Below are positions 1 to 5,640 of a stretch of 10,454 nucleotides of DNA, one piece after another (the stretch's first letter is position 1; each line of letters begins with the position of its first letter). Where the stretch lies: assembly GCA_903858195.1 (NCBI GenBank), contig CAIOHW010000207.1, positions 1-10,454 on the forward strand. Reading direction: 5' to 3'. The translations under genes were made by a program, and so were the position numbers. This DNA is from Oligoflexia bacterium. GTDB lineage: Bacteria > Bdellovibrionota > UBA1018. The notes under the pieces were generated by a model. That model had not been told where the DNA came from. It saw only the letters and a list, made by a program, of their open reading frames with translations, and did no database searches.

Positions 1-172
1 CCTCTCCCACGGCAAGCTTCTGGGGCTCGCCCGTGCTCCAGTCACACTCGGGAGCTACGAGCGACAGGGCATGGACTTCGAAGTTTGCGCAAACCCGTGC
101 GCTTGACCCGATGTTGGGCGCAAAGCGGGGTCGCGCGAGCACGACCTTGAGCCTGGAGCCGACCGAATTCAC
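1..172 (-). CDS. SpoU/TrmH-family RNA 2'-O-methyltransferase, N-terminal part (runs off the left edge)
   Basis: This is the first 57 codons of a gene that continues past position 1. The frame starts at a GTG (172-170) that overlaps the TGA stop of the upstream phosphatase gene as GTGA, so the two are probably translationally coupled. GAG lies about six bases upstream as a weak ribosome binding site. The product begins with a beta-strand (LKVVLARPRF), then N20-I-G-S-S-A-R26, then CANFEVHALSLVAPE. This matches the SpoU motif 1 pattern of a strand, N-x-G-x-x-x-R and a helix, as in TrmJ- and TrmL-type tRNA 2'-O-ribose methyltransferases, where the Asn and Arg are near-invariant. These enzymes use SAM and have a knotted SPOUT fold. 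The SAM-binding motifs 2 and 3 lie outside the window, so I cannot say whether it acts on tRNA or rRNA. The superfamily call is fairly safe; the TrmJ-like flavour is inference. Confidence 0.75.
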   Translation of the reverse strand, partial: MNSVGSRLKVVLARPRFAPNIGSSARVCANFEVHALSLVAPECDWSTGEPQKLAVGE

Positions 173-1053
173 CGGGTTCTCGACTTCTCGAATAGGGGCT
201 TGAGTGAAGTGTCAAAAAAAGCGAGATGGGCCTTGTCCTTTGACAACACCAGTTCGGCAAAGCCCCTTTCCAGTGAAAAAAACAGGCTCTTGAGCTCGGA
301 TGTTCCGCGGTTCGGGCGCACACCGGCGCCGCCGTTACCGGAGATCACAAACCAGGTCTTGCCTCTGGGTTCCATGAGTTCGGCATGGTGATCATGCCCG
401 CTCAGCACGAAATCAGGTGGGCAGCGATCGAGCAGCGGCAGGAGCTTCTGCTTGAGTTCTGGAAAGTCCCCGCGTTTGCCGGTGCCAAACACCTGGTAGT
501 GCAGAGTCAAAACCTTCCAGCGGCCCTGACGGTCTGATGGGGCCTTTTCACAGAGCTCCTTTTCAAGCCACTTCATGCGCTCTTCAGGGAGCTCGACCTT
601 GGACTCGTGATTGGCTGCATCGAGCACGATGAGTTTCAGGTGCGGGCGCAGGACGACATAGCTCGGGGAGGGAAGGCCAAACCCCTTGTGGGTGCGGGCA
701 TACTCAAGCTCTGCCTGCTCGCGGCCCGTCTCATGGTCGTGGTTTCCGAGCGTCTGGTAGAGCACAAGCCCGCTCCGGGTCAGGGCTTCATAGGGAAGTC
801 CAAAGACCTTGCGGAGCACTGTGCCCTGGTCAGCGGGCTCGTCGATGTACCAGTTGTCACCCATGGAAATGCCAAGCGAGAAGGGCTTTTCGGCGTGGCG
901 CCGGGCCATGGCGCGTGCAACCTGCATCTGGGGCTCCTCGCCCGTCCCGGCATCTCCGTAAACCAGCAGGCGGGTGGGCTTTGCGGCTGCAAAGGCGGGA
1001 AGCAGAAACAGGAACAGAGCCAGGTGGCAATGACTTCTTTGGATGGGACGCAT
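169..1053 (-). CDS. Secreted purple acid phosphatase-like metallophosphoesterase
   Basis: This is a 294-residue calcineurin-like phosphoesterase, probably a periplasmic phosphomonoesterase. Residues 1-24 look like a signal peptide: Arg/His n-region, LALFLFLLPAFA core, cleavage near AAA-KP. The metal-binding set follows the purple acid phosphatase/TRAP order: D34 in GDAG, D66 and Y69 in GDNWY, N104 in GNHDH, H185 in LTLHYQ, and H220 and H222 in SGHDHH. The tyrosine after GD is the iron-ligand hallmark of purple acid phosphatases and sets it apart from ordinary metallophosphoesterases. The length fits small TRAP-type enzymes. The frame is open upstream to 1290, but the ATG at 1053 is chosen because the signal peptide starts there; no good Shine-Dalgarno is visible. 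Its stop overlaps the SpoU methyltransferase start (GTGA), and it is divergent from the gene at 1094. The physiological substrate cannot be told from sequence. Confidence 0.88.
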   Translation of the reverse strand: MRPIQRSHCHLALFLFLLPAFAAAKPTRLLVYGDAGTGEEPQMQVARAMARRHAEKPFSLGISMGDNWYIDEPADQGTVLRKVFGLPYEALTRSGLVLYQTLGNHDHETGREQAELEYARTHKGFGLPSPSYVVLRPHLKLIVLDAANHESKVELPEERMKWLEKELCEKAPSDRQGRWKVLTLHYQVFGTGKRGDFPELKQKLLPLLDRCPPDFVLSGHDHHAELMEPRGKTWFVISGNGGAGVRPNRGTSELKSLFFSLERGFAELVLSKDKAHLAFFDTSLKPLFEKSRTR

Positions 1054-1093
1054 GGGTTGAACACTAGCTGCTTTGGGTGTTCTAATAAAGCCC
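1054..1093. promoter_or_regulatory. 40-bp divergent intergenic region with a GAACAC/GTGTTC dyad
   Basis: This short region separates two divergently transcribed genes for exported proteins. It holds a perfect 6-bp inverted repeat, GAACAC (1059-1064) and GTGTTC (1077-1082), with a 12-base spacer. Such a dyad could be an operator serving both directions, and a shared regulator is possible. A 6-bp repeat can arise by chance, and I could not identify convincing -35/-10 pairs. Confidence 0.25.
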
Positions 1094-2074
1094 ATGCAGA
1101 TCGTTTCGGTAAAGGGGTCAGTACTCCTGCGGGCGCTTTCGGGTTGGCTGGTCTGGCTGGGATTGACGGCGGTTTCTGCCGGCGCCGCCGACCACCGCCT
1201 CTGCAGCAAGTACCTTGGGCAGGACTTCTGGCGCGCCACCGAGGTGGGGATCTCCGATCGAGGGAGCATCATCCTGCATCCCAACCGCAAACGCTACCTG
1301 TCGTACGAAAACGAGGGATTCCAGGAGATCGTCCGGACTCCGATGAGCTTCAGTTTTCTGCAGCTTTTTCCGGGCAAGGGCGAGGGGACTCCGATCGAAC
1401 TTCGAACCTTCGTGCGGCGTCGTGACAATGGGGATGTTGAGTCCATCGAGCTTGCCCACAATGCCACACGGGCAGTCCTGACCGAGAACTCCCGCCGCAA
1501 GCTCAGGGGTGAGAAGCTCATGGCCGACCGGGTGAACCGGCTCGTGCGCTACCGTTTCGAGGAAAAAAACGGGATGTGCATCCCGAGTGAAATCAGCGTC
1601 GAGGCCTTCGATGACCCGGCAAACCCCGAATCTCCCGTGGTTCGGACCGTGGTGATGAATCTCGCTCTTTGCAGGGAAATCGACGGCGTGCAACGCTCCA
1701 AGCTCTTTGGCCGCAAGTGGGAGCTTGATGCGCTTGCGCTCCAGACGATCTGGTTCAAGTACCAAAAGGCCTACGAAAAGCAGCGCTCATCGCTGCAGGT
1801 CTTTGAGGGGCGATCACGGGCGGAGTGGCGCCCGAATCTCTTTGAGCTGGGACGCATGGCCTACCAGAGCTGCGAGTCGCTCGATCTGGGATTTGGTTTC
1901 CCAAAGGGAGGTTCGGTGACTGAGATCCTTGCCAATGAGGTGGTTTACCCCAAGCCCGCCGTGCGCCCGTCGCCGATTGCGTCACCGCTCGTGGTCAACA
2001 AGCCCGCGCCCATCTTCAGTCCGGCCCCGGTGCCGTCTCCGAGTCCCGAGGTCCCTTCGCCGGACGAGTTCTAG
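1094..2074 (+). CDS. Exported protein of unknown family with a proline-rich C-terminal tail
   Basis: I do not recognise the family. The ATG at 1094 gives 326 residues; an in-frame TTG at 1073 is rejected because it adds seven residues ahead of a signal peptide that is complete without them. Residues 1-31 form that signal peptide (Lys/Arg n-region, LSGWLVWLGLTAVSA core, AGA cleavage site). The mature protein has four cysteines (37, 162, 193, 260), enough for two disulfides in the periplasm. Its central region (about 40-270) reads as alternating beta strands and charged turns, then an aromatic helical stretch around 205-260. Residues 285-326 are a low-complexity tail of Pro, Ser, Ala and Val ending PSPDEF, perhaps a cell-wall spacer or extended linker. 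It is divergent from the phosphatase gene, and its TAG stop shares the palindrome CTAG (2071-2074) with the stop of the convergent FliG-like gene. Function unknown; that it is a real gene is well supported. Confidence 0.8.
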   Translation: MQIVSVKGSVLLRALSGWLVWLGLTAVSAGAADHRLCSKYLGQDFWRATEVGISDRGSIILHPNRKRYLSYENEGFQEIVRTPMSFSFLQLFPGKGEGTPIELRTFVRRRDNGDVESIELAHNATRAVLTENSRRKLRGEKLMADRVNRLVRYRFEEKNGMCIPSEISVEAFDDPANPESPVVRTVVMNLALCREIDGVQRSKLFGRKWELDALALQTIWFKYQKAYEKQRSSLQVFEGRSRAEWRPNLFELGRMAYQSCESLDLGFGFPKGGSVTEILANEVVYPKPAVRPSPIASPLVVNKPAPIFSPAPVPSPSPEVPSPDEF

Positions 2075-2481
2075 GCTTCGGGCTTGGAGTTTTGAAAGCG
2101 GGTTCGTGCCAGGAGTGCGATCTCGGACTGGAGGCGCCTGACCTCGGTCAGAGGTTGAGGACCGATTGAGACGATCAGCTCCTCGAGCTCCGAACGGGCT
2201 CGCGCCGGGAGGTTTGAGAGCAGGCGCTGCTTGAGCTCATCCGAGCAGGCGCGCATCGCCCGTGCCCACTTCTCGCGCGGAAGCTCCTGCAGGAGGATCC
2301 TGAGCTCGTTGTCTTCGAGCTTGAGAAGCGACTCGATGTTGAGGAGTCCTTTTTGGAGCGCCTCAAAGAGGTTGGGTTCGCGCGTTCGGATCTCGTTCAT
2401 GATCCGCTCGCGATGCTTGGGCTCGAGTCCCTCGAGGATTTCGAGGGCGCCCGGTACGCCGATTTTTGGGCCTTTGCTCAT
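2071..2481 (-). CDS. Stand-alone FliG C-terminal domain protein (136 aa)
   Basis: The protein resembles the last third of the flagellar motor switch protein FliG. Residues 9-50 follow the lead-in helix pattern (a leucine-rich helix, then REPNLFEALQKGLLNIESLL, like the family's DPELAEEI...FEDLV). Residues 52-125 fit the C-terminal domain: L-x-D-x-x-L-R-x-L-L-Q-E, then AMR, SNLPAR, IGPQPLTEV and LQ. Aligned by eye without gaps to E. coli FliG from memory, torque residues K264 and R281 correspond to R77 and R94, D288 to E101, but D289 becomes L102 and R297 becomes P110. The N-terminal (FliF-binding) domain and the middle-domain EHPQ motif are absent; full FliG is about 330 residues. The ATG at 2481 has GAGGG just upstream. 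The open frame extends to 3090, but that part lies opposite the kinase gene. It may be a diverged FliG paralogue with a non-torque role, or a relic kept in frame. Confidence 0.72.
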   Translation of the reverse strand: MSKGPKIGVPGALEILEGLEPKHRERIMNEIRTREPNLFEALQKGLLNIESLLKLEDNELRILLQELPREKWARAMRACSDELKQRLLSNLPARARSELEELIVSIGPQPLTEVRRLQSEIALLARTRFQNSKPEA

Positions 2482-2508
2482 GCCCTCATAGTTTACACTC
2501 AAAAGGGC

Positions 2509-3405
2509 ATGGCTCGCGTGTTCATCCTCAATCCCAATGCCCGGCAGGGGCGCCTGACCCGGGACTGGCAGGCGTGGAAGCGCCGCCATCTCTCCAATCA
2601 GCCAGGGGGCCAGCAAGAACCCGAACACTGGGGTCCACCCGAGGAGCTCGTCAGTCAGGGGTTTGACGAATGGGTCGTGGTCGGAGGGGATGGAAGCCTG
2701 CAGCGGGCGATCCACGTTCTGCTCTCGGCTCATGCCCGCGGAGCGATCCAGAAGCTCCCTCTCATTTCGGTTCTTGCGATGGGAACGGGAGCCGACTTTG
2801 TCAGGAGTCTGGGCCCCGTCTCGGCCGGGGGCGAGTCCGTGGATGCAGGCCGGGTGGTGCTCGATGGTGGCGAGCCAAGGTATTTCATCAATGTGGCGAG
2901 CGCAGGCTTCAGTGCTCGCGTGGCCGAAGCCAAGGAGCGCATGCCTGCCTGGATTCCCCGCGGGCTTGCCTATCTTGTACCCACTCTGCTTGAGCTCCCT
3001 CATGCGGCTCCCACCCAGATGCGGCTTCTTGCCCCGGGTACGCGGACGGAGGGACGTGCCTGGGCCGTGTTCATCTGCAACGGGAGTCATGCCGGAGGCG
3101 GGATGCGCTTTGGCGCGAATGCCAGACTCGACGACGGGCTTTTTGAAGTCACCTGGGTTGAGGATCTTCCGGTCTACGGGGTGCTGCTCAGGCTTCCGCA
3201 GGTCTACTCCCGCTTGGGGCTTGTCGAGCAGAAAGGGGTGCGAAAGCTGGACCTGCCCGCACTCACGCTGGAGGCCCCGGCTGGCGTGACACTGCTCATG
3301 GATCTCGATGGCGAGCCTGTTCTGGCTCAGCGTGCTGAGTTTGCGATCATTCCTGCAGCTGCGACCGGTCTGAGAATGCGCAGGTTTCCGGAACCGAAGT
3401 CCTAA
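2509..3405 (+). CDS. Diacylglycerol/lipid kinase family protein (DgkB/YegS-like)
   Basis: This 298-residue protein carries the DAGK catalytic domain, which transfers phosphate from ATP to diacylglycerol or another lipid at the inner face of the membrane. Visible motifs in order are the N-terminal strand with NPNARQG (8-14), VVVGGDGS (56-63, the nucleotide-binding GGDG), MGTGADF (91-97), NVASAGFSARV (128-138), NGSHAGGGMRFGANARLDDGLFEV in two parts (191-214, with the D208/D209 pair where the family has its catalytic acid) and DLDGEP (265-270). Length matches the roughly 300-residue bacterial enzymes. The family's GT-x-N-D loop here reads G-T-G-A-D, so the usual Asn is Ala95. The ATG at 2509 is chosen because the fold starts at once (MARVFILNPNA); AAAAGGG lies directly upstream at short spacing. 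It is divergent from the FliG-like gene across 27 bp and ends three bases from the convergent methyltransferase stop. The lipid substrate is not determined. Confidence 0.9.
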   Translation: MARVFILNPNARQGRLTRDWQAWKRRHLSNQPGGQQEPEHWGPPEELVSQGFDEWVVVGGDGSLQRAIHVLLSAHARGAIQKLPLISVLAMGTGADFVRSLGPVSAGGESVDAGRVVLDGGEPRYFINVASAGFSARVAEAKERMPAWIPRGLAYLVPTLLELPHAAPTQMRLLAPGTRTEGRAWAVFICNGSHAGGGMRFGANARLDDGLFEVTWVEDLPVYGVLLRLPQVYSRLGLVEQKGVRKLDLPALTLEAPAGVTLLMDLDGEPVLAQRAEFAIIPAAATGLRMRRFPEPKS

Positions 3406-3408
3406 AGC

Positions 3409-4263
3409 CTAGGGCGGAAAACCGATCGAGAGCTTGATGGCTGAATACTCGGGGCTCACGCTTCCGTCACGAAGCCGGATCACGAGATCGGGCTCCCTCA
3501 CTGGCGCGCCCTCGAGCTTCGAGACAAAGGCAGGCGGCAGGTCGGACTGGCGCATGAAGAGAAAAACGCCGAGCAGGGGCTCTTCGTCCTGTTTGAGGCG
3601 AACCCAGCGCTCGCTCACGATCACCAGTCCCGAAGCCTTGGCCCCTTGAACCACGCGTGCGTGCTGCTCTGCCGGGCGGACAGGAAAAACCACGGAGATC
3701 ATTCCGCCCGGAGCAAGCCGCGGGGCTGCGGCAGAAAGATAGTCCGCCACCGTCCCGCGAGCCTCAAACCGGCAGGCAACCTTCTGGGGGTGCTCGGAGA
3801 GCACGCCTGCATCGAGTGGAAAGTACGGTGGGCTCCCCAGGATGAGATCAAAGCTCTCGCCTTGCTGAAAGAGCGAGGGATCGCGAAAGTCACCGAGCCT
3901 AGCCTCAAGCCGGGCTTCGAGGCCGTTCAACTTGTGGGACTTTCGCGAAAGGGCGTACGAGACTTCCTGGGCCTCGATCGTGACGAGTCTTGAGCCCGGG
4001 AGCCGCCATGCCGCGATCATGGCCACGGTTCCAAGCCCGCTTCCCAGATCCAGAATCCGTTCGGCCCTCACCGCACGCGAGGTGCCGTACCAGGCCACAA
4101 GCAGGTCGTCGGTCGAGAATCGATGCCCCTCGCGAAGCTGGAAGATCTTGTAATGGCCGCTCAGCGCGTCGAGCGTTTCGTCCGGGCCGGCAGCGGGCTG
4201 GGGGCTTTGAGGTTCAGGTTCGGGCCCCGGGATGGTCCAGCCCTTGAACTGCTTTGGAGTCAT
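3409..4263 (-). CDS. TrmN6/YfiC-like SAM-dependent adenine-N6 methyltransferase
   Basis: This is a 284-residue class I methyltransferase. After a proline-rich lead (11-27) it shows the TrmN6-type N-terminal segment (KIFQLREGHRFSTDDLLVAWYG, 39-60), SAM motif I DLGSGLG (72-78), an acidic residue after beta-2 (E97), and catalytic motif IV G-S-P-P-Y-F (143-148), where N6-adenine methyltransferases have N/D/S-P-P-Y. Known relatives methylate A37 of tRNA1(Val) or are related HemK-like enzymes; here Ser144 replaces the usual Asn. The ATG at 4263 overlaps the upstream stop as ATGA. An in-frame GTG at 4293 would add ten residues inside the upstream gene and has no better ribosome binding site, so the ATG is preferred. 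It is coupled to the 432-residue exported protein gene and ends three bases from the convergent kinase gene. The RNA target is inferred from family resemblance only. Confidence 0.8.
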   Translation of the reverse strand: MTPKQFKGWTIPGPEPEPQSPQPAAGPDETLDALSGHYKIFQLREGHRFSTDDLLVAWYGTSRAVRAERILDLGSGLGTVAMIAAWRLPGSRLVTIEAQEVSYALSRKSHKLNGLEARLEARLGDFRDPSLFQQGESFDLILGSPPYFPLDAGVLSEHPQKVACRFEARGTVADYLSAAAPRLAPGGMISVVFPVRPAEQHARVVQGAKASGLVIVSERWVRLKQDEEPLLGVFLFMRQSDLPPAFVSKLEGAPVREPDLVIRLRDGSVSPEYSAIKLSIGFPP

Positions 4264-5558
4264 CCGGCCAGAGTTCCAAAAAGAGTCGCGCACGGGAGGA
4301 TCGGTGCCGCCCCGGGAGAGAGGGCCTGTGCCGAGCCCACAAAGACTGCCCTCAAGGCAGCTGATCCGGAGGCAGAGCCCTTGGCGATCAGTGCAGCCTC
4401 GCGCTCGAGCCGCATGAGCATCTGGCGCTCCTTGCGGATGAGGTCGAGCGTCTCGCCCAGATTGGACTGGATGCCGGTTGGCTCTGCAGCGCCATCCATG
4501 CGCACCCGGCCCACGAGGACCTCGGTTTCGGCGGCGGTCGATGCGCGGGCTGCGGCCCGCGAATGGTCGCGCACTTCTGTCAAAAGCTTCTTCAGGGCCT
4601 TCTTTTCGGCTGAGTCGAGGCCCTTGGATTGTTTCTTGATCGTGGCTGCCAGGCGCACTTCCTGGTCATAGAGATCTCGCCTGAGATCGATGAGCTCGCG
4701 CATCTGCCGCGAAAGTACCTCGTCCGTGACTCCGGCCGCTTCTCCTGCCGCCGCCTGCGTCCTCCTGCGGCTCAAGATCCGGGCTGAAAGCTCGTTTCGA
4801 AGTTCCTCGTCCTCTTCGATGAAATACAAGAGCTCGAGGGCGTAGATCCTGGATTCGGTCTTTTGCGGGAGCAGGCTCTTCAGGAGCGTTTTGCCCTCGG
4901 TCCTGCGCCCCACGATTTCTTCGAGTTCGACAAGGGGTACGCCGTGGGGAGTGGCCTTGGCGGATCGAGTGATCGAAAGCCAGAGCGGACCTCCTTCGGC
5001 CTGGATGCGGGCGGTGAGCTCCGAGTCCATGAGGGTCAGGATGTGCTGGCGCTCGGGGATTTCGAGCAGCTGCTTTCGAAGCTCCTTGAGCTTTCGGTAG
5101 TCTTCAAAGCCAAGCCTGCGAAGCAGTTTGTAGTCGTCGATGTAGCGCATGACCACGACCTGGCCTGCAGCAAGAAAAGGCTCGAACGGCGTGGCCACGA
5201 CGAGGAATGCCAGATGGGGCTGGCCTACTGCCGTGAGGATCGGGGGCACGACAAAGGTGCTCAGGATGTTCGTGATGACGAAGGTTTTTGCCGCAGGGCT
5301 CGCAAAACGGACGAGATCACCGAAAGCCACTTTGGTCTGCTTGAGACGGTGGATAGCCACACGCGAAAGGTCATCCCAGAGCTCCTGCTTGACGTTGGGG
5401 AGCTCGGCCTTGTGCGTCTGGTACACGGCCCGGGCCTGAACTTCGAGTTCCTGGTAAAAATCCGCCGAATCGGGCAGCGGTTCTTCAGCCCGGATGGCGG
5501 GGGCAAGAAGCAGGCTGAATAGAGCAAGGGCCGCAGCGGCCTGTTTGAACAGTCTCAT
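4260..5558 (-). CDS. Exported or membrane-associated protein of unknown family with helical/coiled-coil C-terminal half
   Basis: I do not recognise this 432-residue protein. Residues 1-24 are a clear signal peptide (MRLFK n-region, AAAALALFSLLLAPAI core, cleavage near IRA-EE). Residues 32-82 are charged and helical. Two hydrophobic stretches, about 92-112 (FVITNILSTFVVPPILTAVG) and 116-137 (HLAFLVVATPFEPFLAAGQVVV), could form a membrane hairpin. Residues 155-185 and 280-395 are rich in Leu, Arg, Glu and Lys with heptad-like spacing, as in long helices or coiled coils. The last 35 residues are again hydrophobic with one Cys. The ATG at 5558 has AGGG nearby. The TGA stop overlaps the next start as ATGA, tying it translationally to the TrmN6-like methyltransferase, an odd pairing of an exported protein with a cytoplasmic RNA enzyme. 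It lies 69 bp after the receptor gene, separated by hairpins. It is probably an envelope protein; function unknown. Confidence 0.8.
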   Translation of the reverse strand: MRLFKQAAAALALFSLLLAPAIRAEEPLPDSADFYQELEVQARAVYQTHKAELPNVKQELWDDLSRVAIHRLKQTKVAFGDLVRFASPAAKTFVITNILSTFVVPPILTAVGQPHLAFLVVATPFEPFLAAGQVVVMRYIDDYKLLRRLGFEDYRKLKELRKQLLEIPERQHILTLMDSELTARIQAEGGPLWLSITRSAKATPHGVPLVELEEIVGRRTEGKTLLKSLLPQKTESRIYALELLYFIEEDEELRNELSARILSRRRTQAAAGEAAGVTDEVLSRQMRELIDLRRDLYDQEVRLAATIKKQSKGLDSAEKKALKKLLTEVRDHSRAAARASTAAETEVLVGRVRMDGAAEPTGIQSNLGETLDLIRKERQMLMRLEREAALIAKGSASGSAALRAVFVGSAQALSPGAAPILPCATLFGTLAG

Positions 5559-5597
5559 GCCCTGTTCGTATCGGTACGACCAGGAATTGGCTCAAGA

Positions 5598-5640
5598 CGT
5601 GTCGAACCAGACACGCCTCGAGCTCGATTAGAGGCGTGCC
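5598..5640 (-). other. Two mutually exclusive RNA hairpins at the 3' end of the receptor gene (terminator- or attenuator-like)
   Basis: Read on the minus strand, the 3' end of the receptor gene carries the arm GGCACGCCTC (5640-5631, overlapping the TAA stop region), an 11-base loop, and the arm GAGGCGTGTC (5619-5610): ten pairs including one G-T wobble. The distal six bases of that second arm can instead pair with 5603-5598, giving a CGTGTC/GACACG stem with a six-base loop. The two hairpins share bases 5610-5615 and cannot coexist. No U-run follows either, so a classical intrinsic terminator is not supported. A 3'-end stabiliser or a switch governing readthrough into the 432-residue protein gene is possible. 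Confidence 0.4.

Noticed and set aside
1054..1290. N-terminal extension of the phosphatase frame
   Set aside because: It would place 79 unrelated residues in front of a good signal peptide and overlap the divergent gene.
607..1425. Long plus-strand open frame (272 codons) opposite the phosphatase gene and running into 1094-2074
   Set aside because: It lies antisense to a phosphatase with complete active-site motifs and crosses a real intergenic region. The translation has no recognisable domain and unnatural composition.
1118..1765. Minus-strand open frame of 215 codons inside the exported protein gene
   Set aside because: It overlaps entirely a plus-strand gene with signal peptide and matching codon use, and its own translation shows no motif.
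2353..2508. Upstream extension of the kinase frame opposite the FliG-like gene
   Set aside because: The kinase fold starts right at ATG 2509 (MARVFILNPNA), and the extra residues resemble nothing in the family.
2482..3090. Upstream extension of the FliG-like frame opposite the lipid kinase gene
   Set aside because: The extension is antisense to clear kinase motifs, while the FliG similarity begins after the ATG at 2481.
3646..3993. Plus-strand frame of 115 codons within the methyltransferase gene
   Set aside because: It is antisense to the SAM-binding and PPY motifs, with no independent evidence.
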